Below, one piece after another: positions 19,653 to 29,606 of a DNA stretch of 64,000 nucleotides (position 1 is its first letter; each line of letters begins with the position of its first letter). Position numbers and translations under genes: made by a program. The notes below the pieces were generated by a model. The model ran no database searches. It was not told the DNA's origin and saw only the letters and a list, made by a program, of their open reading frames with translations. This DNA comes from Sinohyriopsis cumingii (Eukaryota; Mollusca; Bivalvia; Unionida; Unionidae): contig CM068830.1 in NCBI GenBank assembly GCA_028554795.2, positions 115,314,714-115,378,713 of the forward strand, in the 5' to 3' direction.

Positions 19653-20012
19653 ATGGCTTCGAACCAAATTGACAAGATGCAAACATTGCAAGACGTTTTA
19701 GACAATTTAGGAATGATGGAGCAGATGTTAATAAGACTCGTTGAAGACCACTATTCCTATAGTCCCCATCGTGTAAAGATGGAAATTAATAACTTGAGAA
19801 AGGTAAAGGACAAGATAAGTGGTGTCATGAAAGAGATAAAGGAGGAGAAGGAGGATGAAGAGGAAAAGATAAGGATGAGAGCATGGAATGAAAAAATTGA
19901 AAAAGAAGAAGAAAATGAAAAGAGGAAGAAAGAAGAGGAGGAAGAGAAGAAGAAAGAAGAGGAGGAGAAAAAAAGAAAGAAAAGAAGAGAAAGAGTGTTG
20001 GAGATAAAATAA
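19653..20012 (+). CDS. Right-arm cassette protein 3, Lys/Glu coiled coil
   Basis: This 119-residue protein starts MASNQIDKMQTLQDVLDNLG. The first 60 residues form a helical domain like that of the other two cassette proteins. The second half is almost entirely Glu and Lys in a continuous predicted coiled coil, encoded by a purine-only GAA/AAG tract. It lies just inside the right TIR. I recognise no known family. The three right-arm proteins look like diverged copies of one accessory gene with rapidly changing charged tails. Confidence 0.6.
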   Translation: MASNQIDKMQTLQDVLDNLGMMEQMLIRLVEDHYSYSPHRVKMEINNLRKVKDKISGVMKEIKEEKEDEEEKIRMRAWNEKIEKEEENEKRKKEEEEEKKKEEEEKKRKKRRERVLEIK

Positions 20013-20057
20013 GAAGTTGGTGGAGAAAAAGAAGAAATTAGAAGCAGAAGAAGAAGA

Positions 20058-20398
20058 AAACCCAAAGGCCCTTTTCAGGGCCAGCCATATTTCTCGAAAA
20101 GAGATAGCCTTTCCATTGCCTACCCTTTTTTAAATTTAAATTTAAATTTAAATTTAAAAAAACTTTTTTAAAAAAAAATCCCATATTCAATTCCCCTTGT
20201 CCCTAGACAAACCCAAACTCTATTCCCATGTTCAATTCCCCTTGTCCCTAGACAAGCCCAAACTCTATGTTAAATTCCCATTGTCTCTAGAGTGACCCAC
20301 GATTTTTCTCCATGTTAAATTTCCATTGTCCCTAGAGTGGCCCAGGGGTGTTTTTAATGCTAAGTCCCATTGTCCCTAGGGTGGCCCCATTTACTACT
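20058..20398 (-). repeat. Element 1 right terminal inverted repeat
   Basis: It is the inverse of 2897-3237 at close to full identity. From inside outward it holds the GGCCC-TTTTCA-GGGCC hairpin, an AAATTT tract and the repeated CCCCTTGTCCCTAGAC boxes, ending TTTACTACT. Confidence 0.95.
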
Positions 20399-20404
20399 TC
20401 TGTG
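20399..20404. repeat. Element 1 target site duplication, right
   Basis: TCTGTG abuts the right terminus, against TTTGTG on the left. Confidence 0.75.
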
Positions 20405-21248
20405 CATTAACTATTGTGTTACGGTCGAATCCGTGGTTACTTGAAAGAGACCCTTACCACAGTGTGAGAAACTTGGTTTGTTTTGCAGTCAACAATGGTG
20501 TCACCGTTTGGCTGCGGCTTTCAGTCCGAAAATCCGATATTATAAACGTATCAGTGCTACAACCCCATAAAGATTTCAAAGAGACCACCGGTATCCAATC
20601 AGAACTAAGAGAGTCAAACTTTGGGGCGTGTTTCTCACTCTGTCAGAAATTATTCTGTTACAATCATTGTGAAACAATCAGTGCAAATTTGCACGCTTGG
20701 TGAGAGCATAGCATAGGAAGTTGGAGACACTATATTGCGCTCCGAGTGTCGATGTTGTGCGCTCGTTAAAATGGCGGTAAAAGAGTTGTAGGAACTTTGG
20801 ACGAGATTTGGAACAAAGTCTTCTGAGCAAACTTTCCGGGTGGGATAGGACGCTACCCGAAGATTAGAGAGAAGGAGATGAGGAGAGCAAGTATAATTAG
20901 GCAGTTGTGTGGCGGCGCAGGGCATGGAGACAGAACGAGAGTACCGAAAGTACCGACAAGAGTACCGGAATTACCGACAAGAAGAGCCGGGAGAACAGAA
21001 ACAAGGGTAGCGGAAGTACCAACAAAGTAATGCAAGGCTGAAGTTACAGATGAGTAACATAGACGGGACACGGGAATGAGACACTCTCACCATTAATTTC
21101 GCGTGATGAATAACTGGCAAATTGGATAGTTCTTGTATTGATTGGAAGCAATTGCATTGAAAAATTGTTCTCTAGTTGTGAATACCGAGATATAGTTTAT
21201 TAAATTGTTATACCTTTCACCTTTTTTTTTTAAATATTTTATACGCCT
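20405..21248. other. Host flank, no gene seen
   Basis: Only short frames without motifs are present, and a purine-rich stretch with GTACCGACAAGAGTACCGG-like short repeats around 20940-21010. Nothing could be assigned. Confidence 0.4.
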
Positions 21249-21573
21249 AGACCGTCGGCAAAGGATCAAGCCATTGGACCTCATGAAGATCTATTATTGA
21301 TCACAGTGATAAAACGTAAACTGCAGTGGTATGGGCATGTCTCACGATCATCAGGACTTGCCAAGACAATCAGGTAAGGCACTGTACAAGGAAGAAGAAA
21401 GACAGGCAGGCAGAGGAAGAGGTGGGAAGACAACATTCGAGAGTGGACAGGCTTGACATTGAGCGACTCACTGAGAAAGTCGAGAGGAATGGAGGAAGCT
21501 GGTAGTTCGTCCTTAAGCGGTGCCCCAACGGTTTACCAGACTACATGACTGATGATGATGATGAGACCGTCGG
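21249..21573 (+). mobile_element. 5'-truncated RTE-like non-LTR retrotransposon fragment
   Basis: Positions 21312-21480 translate to the C-terminal end of an RTE-type reverse transcriptase: KRKLQWYGHVSRSSGLAKT, one stop, then GRRKTGRQRKRWEDNIREW. The insert ends in a GATGATGATGATG tail. It is flanked by the 10-bp direct repeat AGACCGTCGG at 21249-21258 and 21564-21573, which is a target site duplication. The insert itself is only about 305 bp. It is a dead remnant. Confidence 0.85.
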
Positions 21574-22129
21574 TGTTGCAGACTGGAGGTGCGGAGCTAT
21601 TTAACCTTTTATTGTCCGTCCTTCTCCTCGGTTAGTAGTAATTCTGTACGCGACAATCAGACACCACTTGTCATTAGGGCATCACAAAACCACAATATTC
21701 ATCATGTTGTGTTATTGTGTTAAAACATAAGATGAGACGCTGTGTTCTAACAAACAATACATTTTAATATATACAAATGACTACTGTGATGTCTTAACAC
21801 AGAGCGATATCAAAGAAGCAGACGCCTGTAGATAATACCAGTGGAGCCATGACTCATGCACAGAGGGTTCTGATTGGTCAGTTACACATGTATAATGTTG
21901 CACATCAAAATGTTGTACATTTCATGATTGTATGATATAAAACATGTAATATTTTAGACAATATTAAGTAGTATTGAAGAAACAGTTACGTTACATCTTA
22001 TATCTTAAAGTTTGTTTCATCCTTTTTAAAAATATATATATTTCATTGTTTTGTCCTCGGAATCAAACTTGAACGAAAAGAGTGAAATATTTCAATTAGT
22101 TCATAAATATTTACAGAGGTGTCACATTA
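21574..22129. other. Host intergenic DNA, no gene seen
   Basis: AT-rich sequence with no recognisable coding or RNA feature. Confidence 0.4.
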
Positions 22130-22765
22130 ACTTCATTGATGACAGAAATACTTGTTTCATGAGAAATTATAATTGACTTCTTGCGAAGTTTTAAATAAGG
22201 TTGAATGCGAGTATAAACATCCGTGTAAAATGCGAGTATAAACATCCGTGTAAAATGCGAGTATAAACAGTCGTGTAAAATGCGAGTATAAACATCCGTG
22301 TAAAATGCGAGTATAAACATCCGTGTAAAATGCGAGTATAAACATCCGTGTAAAATGCGAGTATAAACATCCGTGTAAAATGAGAGTATAAACAGTCGTG
22401 TAAAATGCGAGTATAAACATCCGTGTAAAATGCGAGTATAAACATCCGTGTAAAATGCGAGTATAAACATCCGTGTAAAATGCGAGTATAAACAGTCGTG
22501 TAAAATGCGAGTATAAACAGTCGTGTAAAATGCGAGTATAAACATCCGTGTAAAATGCGAGTATAAACATCCGTGTAAAATGCGAGTATAAACATCCGTG
22601 TAAAATGCGAGTATAAACATCCGTGTAAAATGCGAGTATAAACATCCGTGTAAAATGCGAGTATAAACATCCGTGTAAAATGCGAGTATAAACATCCGTG
22701 TAAAATGCGAGTATAAACAGTCGTGAGGTGATTTCTTGATATTTTCAGTCAAGAAAATGCTTGTC
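22130..22765. repeat. Dispersed repeat with a 25-bp tandem core, long copy
   Basis: The flank TGATGACAGAAATACTTG matches 2545-2765. The core has about 21 units of TGCGAGTATAAACATCCGTG plus TAAAA, with a CATCC/CAGTC variant alternating between units. The minus-strand frames of about 160-220 codons are produced by a stop-free unit whose length is not a multiple of three, and are not genes. Confidence 0.9.
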
Positions 22766-23287
22766 ATTATGGCATCACAAACTTACCCTATTCATCAGAC
22801 TGTTGTACAATTCATGATTAAATGATTTTAGCTAGTTAATTTGGTGGGGGGGGGGTAATTGTAATCAGTATTGACTAAGTTTGCTTTCGTATTATCGCCA
22901 TATTTTTAGAATTATATTTCGCAATCTTATCCGCGGTCAGACCTAAATGCAAAGAGTGAATGCAATTCGTTTTAGGATATTTCTTTAAAACACTTTTTAC
23001 TTGTCGAAGTTCATTGTCAAGAAACAAGCAAATCAATATTTACTTCTAATATCAGTAATTTCGTTTTCAAATACTAACATCAGTTCATCGATAAGAGACA
23101 TTCGCACATTGTCTATTATGATTTTGTTAAAAAGAGGCATACAATTCTGTCAATGTCTTTATTTTAAATTGTCTTCACTATCTCTGTCAGTTAAAGATAA
23201 TTTGTCTAAATCTAACAATGTTAGAATGTTTAATGACTACTGAATCATTTTTTCTTCAGCCTGGTGATATTTTCTTTAAAAGTGGGG
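22766..23287. other. Host intergenic DNA, no gene seen
   Basis: AT-rich sequence with a short G run. The 80-codon plus-strand frame at 23001 shows no domain and is not called. Confidence 0.4.
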
Positions 23288-24665
23288 GTCAACTTTGCTA
23301 CGTAACACATAGAGACCCTGGTCCTTACAACTTGGCTACGTAACACATAGAGACCCTGGTCCTTACAACATGGCTACGTAACACATAGAGACCCTGGTCC
23401 TTACATCATGGCTATGTAACACATAGAGACCCTGGTCCTTACAACATGGCTACGTAACATATAGAGACATTGGTCCTTACAACTTGGCTACGTAACACAT
23501 AGAGACCCTGGTCCTTACAACTTGGCTACGTAACACATGGAGACCCTGGTCCTTACAACTTGGCTACGTAACACATAGAGACCCTGGTCCTTACAACTTG
23601 GCTACGTAACACATAGAGACCCTGATCCTTACAACATGGCTACGTAACACATGGAGACCCTGGTCCTTACAACATGGCTACGTAACACATAGAGACCCTG
23701 GTCCTTACAACATGGCTACGTAACACATAGAGACCCTGGTCCTTACAACATGGCTACATAACACATAGAGACCCTGGTCCTTACAACATGGCTACGTAAC
23801 ACATAGAGACCCTGGTCCTTACAACTTGGCTACGTAACACATAGAGACCCTGGTCCTTACAACATGGCTACGTAACACATAGAGACCCTGGTCCTTACAA
23901 CATGGCTGCGTAACACACACAGACCCTGGTCCCTGGTCCTTACATCATGGCTACGTAACACATAGAGACCCTGATCCTTACAACATGGCTACGTAACACA
24001 TAGAGACCCTGGTCCTTACATCATGGCTATGTAACACATAGAGACCCTGGTCCTTACATTATGGCTACGTAACACATAGAAACCCTGGTCCTTACAACAT
24101 GGCTACGTAACACATAGAGACCATGGTCCTTACAACATGGCTAAGTAACACATAGAAACCCTGGTCCTTACAACATGGCTACGTAACACATAGAGACCCT
24201 GGTCATTACAACATCGCTGCGTAACACATAGAGACCCTGGTCCTTACAACATGGCTACGTAACACATAGAGAACTTGGTCCTTACAACTTGGCTACGTAA
24301 CACATAGAGACCCTGGTCCTTACATCATGGCTATGTAACACATAGAGACCCTGGTCCTTACAGCATGGCTACGTAACACATAGAAACCCTGGACCTTACA
24401 ACATGGCTACGTAACACATAGAGACCCTGGTCCTTACAACATGGCTAAGTAACACATAGAGACCCTGGTCCTTACAACATGGCTACGTAACACAGAGACC
24501 CTGGTCATTACAACATGGCTGCGTAACACATAGAGACCCTGGTCCTTACAACACGGCTACGTAACACATAGAGAACTTGGTCCTTACAACTTGGCTACGT
24601 AACACATAGAGACCCTGGTCCTTACAACTTGGCTACGTAATACGCGGAGACTCTGGTCCTTACAG
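23288..24665. repeat. 38-bp satellite array, about 36 copies
   Basis: The unit is recognisable by GGCTACGTAACACATAGAGA followed by CCCTGGTCCTTACAAC, and its 38-bp period was checked between successive GCTACG positions. Copies differ by single bases and a few small indels. It is non-coding on both strands. Confidence 0.95.
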
Positions 24666-25908
24666 CCAGATGATATAGTTTTGTAGCTTTTGTGAGAAAT
24701 GATGTCTGTTTAATTTTGATTTGTGTTATCTGCTTAAATCGCTTTAGATTCTTCTTTACTAACTGACCTCAGTATGTACCCTTTAAACGTATCACATTGT
24801 AAGCTTTCGTTTCAAGTTCCTCTTGTCTTTAACGTAATTCCTTCTCTGAACACCCGTCTGTATAAATCGGCCATTGCTCTTTTTGAACTTCAAACATCAC
24901 TCAATCACTTCAGCTAATATTTTGCTTGCAAGAAACATTTGACACTTTATTTACATATATATAACAATTTGAACTGTTCATTTGTGTTGAGGCTTAATAA
25001 TATTTATCTTTTAAAACTTTTTCATTATTTAAGTTTTTAAGCATACCTAAAAAAATTACCTTTTTATGTAGTACATTATATTTTACAGGATTTTTCGATT
25101 GTGGATTTACACTTGCCATATACAAACCTTTATATTTAACTGGCACAACACCACATCAATATTTTTAATTTTTGTCAGGTAAAAGTTGTCAATTAATGCT
25201 TTTAAATTGTTCATGGACAAAACATTATCTTCAGAACTAGTCCTCTCATGTATTTCAGCGCCTCTGGTTCGAGCCTCTGATTCGAGTCTCTTACTCAGAT
25301 AATGTGGATAGTGCGAGAATGTTTGCCAGTAGCTCCAATGAATCGGTGGTTCTTAACGGGGTTTCCCATGTTTGTTCTTCCACAAGTTATAGTGGCTGCC
25401 ATATATAGTATATCTTGCGCTGGAAGTGGCGTTAAATCTACAATTAGAAAAATAACATATATAGTTCACTATGTACATGTACGACCTAAAATGACATTCA
25501 TCAATCTGTCGTAAATTTGCTCGATGCGGCCATATCGATCGGACTTGTAAATGCTTACACAGCAAAGGCTGTATTTTTTCAAACTTTTCGGTGTTCTATT
25601 TTTCGTCATTAATGTTCTACTATTTTCTATAGGCAATATTTTACATTGCACTGGTCAATCTGATTCATTTGCACCCATCAAATAAATCGATGTGTAAATA
25701 TGTGTCTTCGCGATTTTGGTGATTTGACAGCACGGTTTTCCTGTGATAGAAATTGATACACCTTGTGTTCCTTTGCATGTATCATTTTTTCAGATATCAT
25801 TGTCTTTAAATTTACACAAACTAGTAATTAACTGCTTAGTTCATTCAGTTATTTGATTTAGCAAGTGTAACCCATCTTTATCATTCAGCAACTCAGAGAC
25901 AAAACAGC
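24666..25908. other. Host flank of Element 2, no gene seen
   Basis: AT-rich sequence with only short, motif-free frames. The base run ACAGC at 25904-25908, next to Element 2, is repeated on its other side. Confidence 0.4.
25904..25908. repeat. Element 2 target site duplication, left
   Basis: ACAGC lies directly before the AGCAGCAG terminus and recurs after the right terminus at 43239-43243. Confidence 0.6.
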
Positions 25909-26057
25909 AGCAGCAGAGAGGGTGAACAGACCACTTAGGGGAATGGTCACCCTTGTGTTTTACCAAAAAAAAATAGTGACCACTCATAGAGGTCAATTAC
26001 CACGTCTACGATTATTGTTTGTCCCAAACAGAACCGTAGACGCCCCTCTCTGCTGCT
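25909..26057. other. Terminal palindromic module, left
   Basis: The module is bounded by AGCAGCAGAGAGGG and its inverse CCCCTCTCTGCTGCT. Inside are GGTCAC/GTGACC and a nested stem CGTCTACG...CGTAGACG that encloses TGTTTG...CAAACA. The identical 149-bp module closes the right end. Confidence 0.85.
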
Positions 26058-26058
26058 A

Positions 26059-26415
26059 TCAATATTGGGAATCATCATCTGAATCATGGGAATCTTCATC
26101 TGTTTCATCTTCATCTGAATCTTCGGAATTTGTTCTATGTTTCAAGTAATATTCAAGTTCTGATGGTGGTTTTTCTATTTTGGGATTTATGTTTTTTCTG
26201 TGTTTATAATATATCATCAAACTTCGATATCGATCTCCACCGCAATTTTTGCAAATCTGATATAATCCTCTAACGCCGTTGTTTTCAACACAACTTCGTG
26301 GACCAGCATGAGGATTTTTCTTTATAAGATAATTATGTTTCTTGCAATATTCTCCACGGCATTTTTTATTACATTTGTTAGTGGTTCCTTGATGTAACCA
26401 CGCACAGTTGTTCAT
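26059..26415 (-). CDS. Cys-rich zinc-binding protein in the left TIR
   Basis: This 118-residue protein starts MNNCAWLHQGTTNKCNKKCR and has EYCKKH, then an ICKNCGGDRYRSL segment, giving Cys and His ligands for one or two small zinc sites. The C-terminal third is very acidic (Asp/Ser/Glu). It is the counterpart of the gene at 42729-43088, since the whole gene lies in the inverted repeat. This copy differs in several residues and has lost one cysteine of a CxxC pair (CVEN here, CVGC on the right). A third, shorter relative lies at 36764-36988. The function is unknown. Short Cys-rich proteins of this kind occur in large DNA viruses and Polintons. Confidence 0.8.
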   Translation of the reverse strand: MNNCAWLHQGTTNKCNKKCRGEYCKKHNYLIKKNPHAGPRSCVENNGVRGLYQICKNCGGDRYRSLMIYYKHRKNINPKIEKPPSELEYYLKHRTNSEDSDEDETDEDSHDSDDDSQY

Positions 26416-26479
26416 TATCTGTTTAATTAAATTTACACCCCTTCTGCTGATATTAATTAAATCATTATGTTATAATAAA

Positions 26480-27643
26480 ATGATACATCCAGAATCTCAT
26501 ACTGCAAGAACAGCTCGAGAACGATTAGAAACAATTAAAAAATTTCTTCCTGTCAGAGACTCATTTAGAAAAAATCTACAAGCGCAGCAAGAAGCAAAAG
26601 TTGAGTATGAAGAAGACACTAAAAAACTGTTTAAACCCGTCACTGCAGCTACTGAGAAAGTTGCAACTGTCATCAAAGAAGATCTTCTTCCGGTATCAGA
26701 AAAAATAGCAAGAAGAACTAAACAGGCAAAGAAGATTTTACGAGACCTTCCAACTGACATAGCTGCAGCTCAACCTCCACCTGTTGGTGAGGAAATACTT
26801 GAGGGTATTGGAGAACTTCGTACTGAAGTCGCCGATGTGAGAAAAAAACTTGCATCTAAATCCAAATCAGCAGGAGAGAGCTTAAAATTAATTGCAAGAT
26901 TTAACGAAGGAGTTGTTGAGGAAATTAGAAATACTGAAAGAGAGAAATTACCTGAGATGATATCAAAAAATATATCTAATAAATCTAATTTTTTAAAACC
27001 CTCTCATGAAAATACAAGTGATGATAATTTCATTAAATGGATATATCGCGTATATTACAATAAAAAACAAGCTAGAGGTCAAGAATTTAAAGAATTTAAT
27101 GAAGAAGTAAATAGACTTAGAGGGAGACGGGAACAACCAAAACAAGGAGAGTCCTCCCAGTATCAGCTTCCTCCACCTCTGCAACAAATAGAACAACAGC
27201 AATCTTCTTCGCCGCAGCAAAGGTTGAAGTCGGAAATTAAAAGGACTAAAGAGTCACTTAAAAAATCACCCCCCTCGAAGAAAATTCCTTCACCTTTACG
27301 TAAAATTTCTGCACCGGAAATAACATTTCCACCGATAGATACACCACCTGGATTTCGAGGAAGTGACTCACCCCCGGCCACCACTGAAGTACTTACTCCG
27401 GTAATGCAACCACCAGTATTTAAAACACCTCAAGATGAACCTAAAACAGGACGTGGTTTATGTCCTGATAATATCATCAATGACGTGTCACGGTTAGAAG
27501 TTCTCATAGGAGGAAAACGTGCTGGAAATAATTCACCAGAAATAACCAATGAAGCAGCTGATATTTGTCGGCGACTATTTCAAGGTGGTATCATGGATAT
27601 TGGCGTTTACCGAGAACTTATTGATGAGCTCGTTGATGACTAG
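26480..27643 (+). CDS. Coiled-coil and proline-rich structural-type protein
   Basis: This 387-residue protein starts at ATG 26480, directly after TATAATAAA; an in-frame upstream ATG at 26408 is rejected because it would place a spurious hydrophobic leader before the motif. Residues 1-200 are helical and charged. About 205-330 are Gln/Pro/Ser-rich and probably disordered, with repeated SPP and PLRK pieces. The last 60 residues form a compact domain with RLEVLIGGKRAGNNSPEI, a pattern I have seen in other invertebrate Polintons. It is the first gene of the plus-strand virion block, so a virion role is plausible. No enzyme motif is present. Confidence 0.7.
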   Translation: MIHPESHTARTARERLETIKKFLPVRDSFRKNLQAQQEAKVEYEEDTKKLFKPVTAATEKVATVIKEDLLPVSEKIARRTKQAKKILRDLPTDIAAAQPPPVGEEILEGIGELRTEVADVRKKLASKSKSAGESLKLIARFNEGVVEEIRNTEREKLPEMISKNISNKSNFLKPSHENTSDDNFIKWIYRVYYNKKQARGQEFKEFNEEVNRLRGRREQPKQGESSQYQLPPPLQQIEQQQSSSPQQRLKSEIKRTKESLKKSPPSKKIPSPLRKISAPEITFPPIDTPPGFRGSDSPPATTEVLTPVMQPPVFKTPQDEPKTGRGLCPDNIINDVSRLEVLIGGKRAGNNSPEITNEAADICRRLFQGGIMDIGVYRELIDELVDD

Positions 27644-27671
27644 TTGTTAGATAAATGGTAAATAAAATAAG

Positions 27672-28106
27672 ATGATTGTGCATGATAATCATCGTAAACC
27701 CACACAGGTTAGAGCGGTAAACTCACGATTACCAATCTATAGTGTTATTTACGGAAATGGACTTGGTGATGTCATTCGGGGATTATTCACGAGGATAGCT
27801 CCCAAAGTAGCACCTGTTGCAAAACAATTATCGATGAAGGCTATTGATATTGTTCGTGATAAAGCTCCTGGTGCAATTGTCAATGTTGCTGGTAAGGCGT
27901 TCTCGGCGATCAAAGAAAGACTAGCACGATTATTGCGACGAAAACAACAACCACCGGTGAAACTGGCAAGTACTGAGGTGATGCCCTCAGACGTAAGTAA
28001 AATAATAAATCAGGCTGCAAATCAAAAACTAGCGGCGATATCTGAAGAAGCAGAAAAAAATATAACGGCAAATTTAATAGCAGGGAGCGGTCTTCGTCGA
28101 CGATGA
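27672..28106 (+). CDS. Small core protein preceding the major capsid gene
   Basis: This 144-residue protein contains PIYSVIYGNGLGDVIRGLFT, which aligns with YRGVARQRGHGLGDMLKSAF of the Element 1 gene at 15379. Both sit immediately upstream of the major capsid gene. A central amphipathic region (about 45-95) is followed by a basic RLLRRKQQ segment and a helical tail ending GSGLRRR. A membrane-interacting or capsid-lining role like that of adenovirus minor core proteins can be guessed but not shown. The Gly-Leu-Gly-Asp motif resembles a processing site; whether the protease cleaves there is untested. Confidence 0.7.
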   Translation: MIVHDNHRKPTQVRAVNSRLPIYSVIYGNGLGDVIRGLFTRIAPKVAPVAKQLSMKAIDIVRDKAPGAIVNVAGKAFSAIKERLARLLRRKQQPPVKLASTEVMPSDVSKIINQAANQKLAAISEEAEKNITANLIAGSGLRRR

Positions 28107-28138
28107 TCATCATTTGGAAAAATGGTAACTATAATAAA

Positions 28139-29572
28139 ATGTTCAGGCGCGAATCAGACCCAGCATTTGATATGGAGGCACCTGTCCTTAAGTACGAGTC
28201 AGTACGTGATTATCAATTTTATTCTTATGACGCAAGACTACCAAATCAGCGGGGGAGAATCGAATTACAGGTTCATGATACAAGTAGATATTTCTTGCCC
28301 GCTGAGGCGTTTATTGAAGTAGAAGGTAGACTTGTAACGAATGTTGTAGCTAATACGCCATATGCTGCTAATTTGCGTGTTGGTTTTGTCAACAACGGGA
28401 TCATGGCGTTGTTTGATAGCGCCACATACATGATTGATGGAAAAAATATTGAATCAGTTCAGAAGGATGTTGATGTTGCTACAACAATAATTGGTCTGGC
28501 GAGATATTCTGACGACTTTACAAGATCAGCTGGTCCAACAATGATGTTTGCTAAGGATATCACCGACAACGCTGATCATATCAGGTATGCTAAAATACGA
28601 ACACCAGTAGGTACTGCATCTGATCCACAACCGGTTGCTGATGGTCCTGAATATGCAGCCAGACCAGCTGCTGCTTTTGATATTGTAAAAGGTGATAGCA
28701 CGACTTTCAACTTAGGATTTGCAACACGCCAAGCATCGCTGTCGGGAGGTGATAGAAATTTATCGTGTGCAATTCCATTATCTCACATCTTTGGATTTTG
28801 CAGAAATGTTAGAAAAGTCATCTTTGGAGCTAAACACACAATTGTGCTCGTAAGAAAAGGTGATGATAATGATGCAATCTGGCGAGGTACTGGTGTTGCT
28901 GATGCTGGTAAAGTAAATATATCAAAACTTTCATTGTGGATGCCAGTAATGACACCATCTATTACTGAGGAACAAAAATTACTATCTTTTATGGATCAAG
29001 GCGGTAAATCATTGCTATCATGGTTAACAGTAACCACAGATGCTGCTCAAAGCAATATTAATGGTTTATTTACATGGCATATAGCATCACAACAGGGTGT
29101 TTCTGCACCACGACATATTTTTATTGCACTACAAGATAATGCTCGGACGAATAATCAAGAACGTTCACATATGATATTTGATAACCTTGGAGTTAGTGAA
29201 GTTTCCTTACGGATAAATGGACATCAAGAACCATCCGAGGATATATTATTAAATTATGCACAAAATCATGTAGCGCGCGCATATCATCGTTTGATGTAAT
29301 TTATGGGACGTGATCAAAATATAGATACTGGTTTGCAAATATCACAACTAGATTTTACAGGTCTATATCCGATTTATTATTTTTCACTAGAACATCTTGA
29401 TTTATCCAAACAATCTGTTGTTGATATACACTTTCGAGCTCATGTTACTGCCCCGCCAGGTGCTGGTGCCTTTTACAGAGCGATCGCGGTCATACTTAGC
29501 GACAAGGCCATGTTACTTGAAGGTGGCAGTGGTCGAATGAGGGTCGTTGATGCACCGGTGGAAAATCTTTAA
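28139..29572 (+). pseudogene. MCP: Major capsid protein, double jelly-roll type, with one in-frame stop
   Basis: The ATG at 28139 follows TATAATAAA exactly as at 26480. The protein starts MFRRESDPAFDMEAPVLKYE. The segment FVNNGIMALFDSATYMIDGK corresponds to the NNFMHSLF..DLYLNNK block of the Element 1 capsid protein, and residues 210-250 include CAIPLSHIFGF. A TAA at 29297-29299 (codon 387 of 478) interrupts the frame. The same frame then stays open to 29572 and encodes the remaining capsid-like C-terminus (LDFTGLYPIYYFSLEHLDLS). The truncated product would lack the last 91 residues, including part of the second jelly roll. The rest of the gene looks undamaged. Confidence 0.85.
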
Positions 29573-29606
29573 TCGTGTTATTTAGAAAAATATATTTTAT
29601 ATAAAA

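Larger units (their letters stand above)
2897..20398. mobile_element. Element 1: Polinton/Maverick-type endogenous virus, decayed
   Basis: The unit is bounded by 341-bp terminal inverted repeats that begin AGTAGTAAATGG and end with the complement. It is flanked by TTTGTG on the left and TCTGTG on the right, a 6-bp target duplication with one mismatch. AG/CT termini and 6-bp duplications are typical of Polintons. Inside are a protein-primed family B polymerase, FtsK/HerA-type packaging ATPase, retroviral-type integrase with chromodomain, minor and major capsid proteins and small basic core proteins. The coding DNA is visibly more GC-rich than the flanks. Several genes are broken, so the copy looks dead. 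I recognised no capsid maturation protease. Confidence 0.95.
25909..26442 (+). repeat. Element 2 left terminal inverted repeat, gene-containing
   Basis: It matches the inverse of about 42680-43238. It holds a 149-bp palindromic end module and one whole gene, with small indels near its inner edge (the right copy has extra bases around 42690-42728). Confidence 0.9.

Noticed and set aside
22111..22767. Minus-strand frames of 159-218 codons with repeated FYTDVYTRI-like residues
   Set aside because: They are the product of the 25-bp tandem core, open in all three frames, with no start context or domain.
23288..24665. Possible CRISPR array because of regular 38-bp spacing
   Set aside because: There are no alternating repeats and unique spacers; the whole unit is repeated. 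The context is eukaryotic and no cas gene is present.
25302..25565. Opposed 70-codon frames before Element 2
   Set aside because: They show no motif, no promoter pattern and mutual overlap on opposite strands.
28103..28138. Earlier start for the Element 2 major capsid protein
   Set aside because: It would overlap the previous gene's stop and precede the TATAATAAA motif that matches the one before the ATG at 28139.
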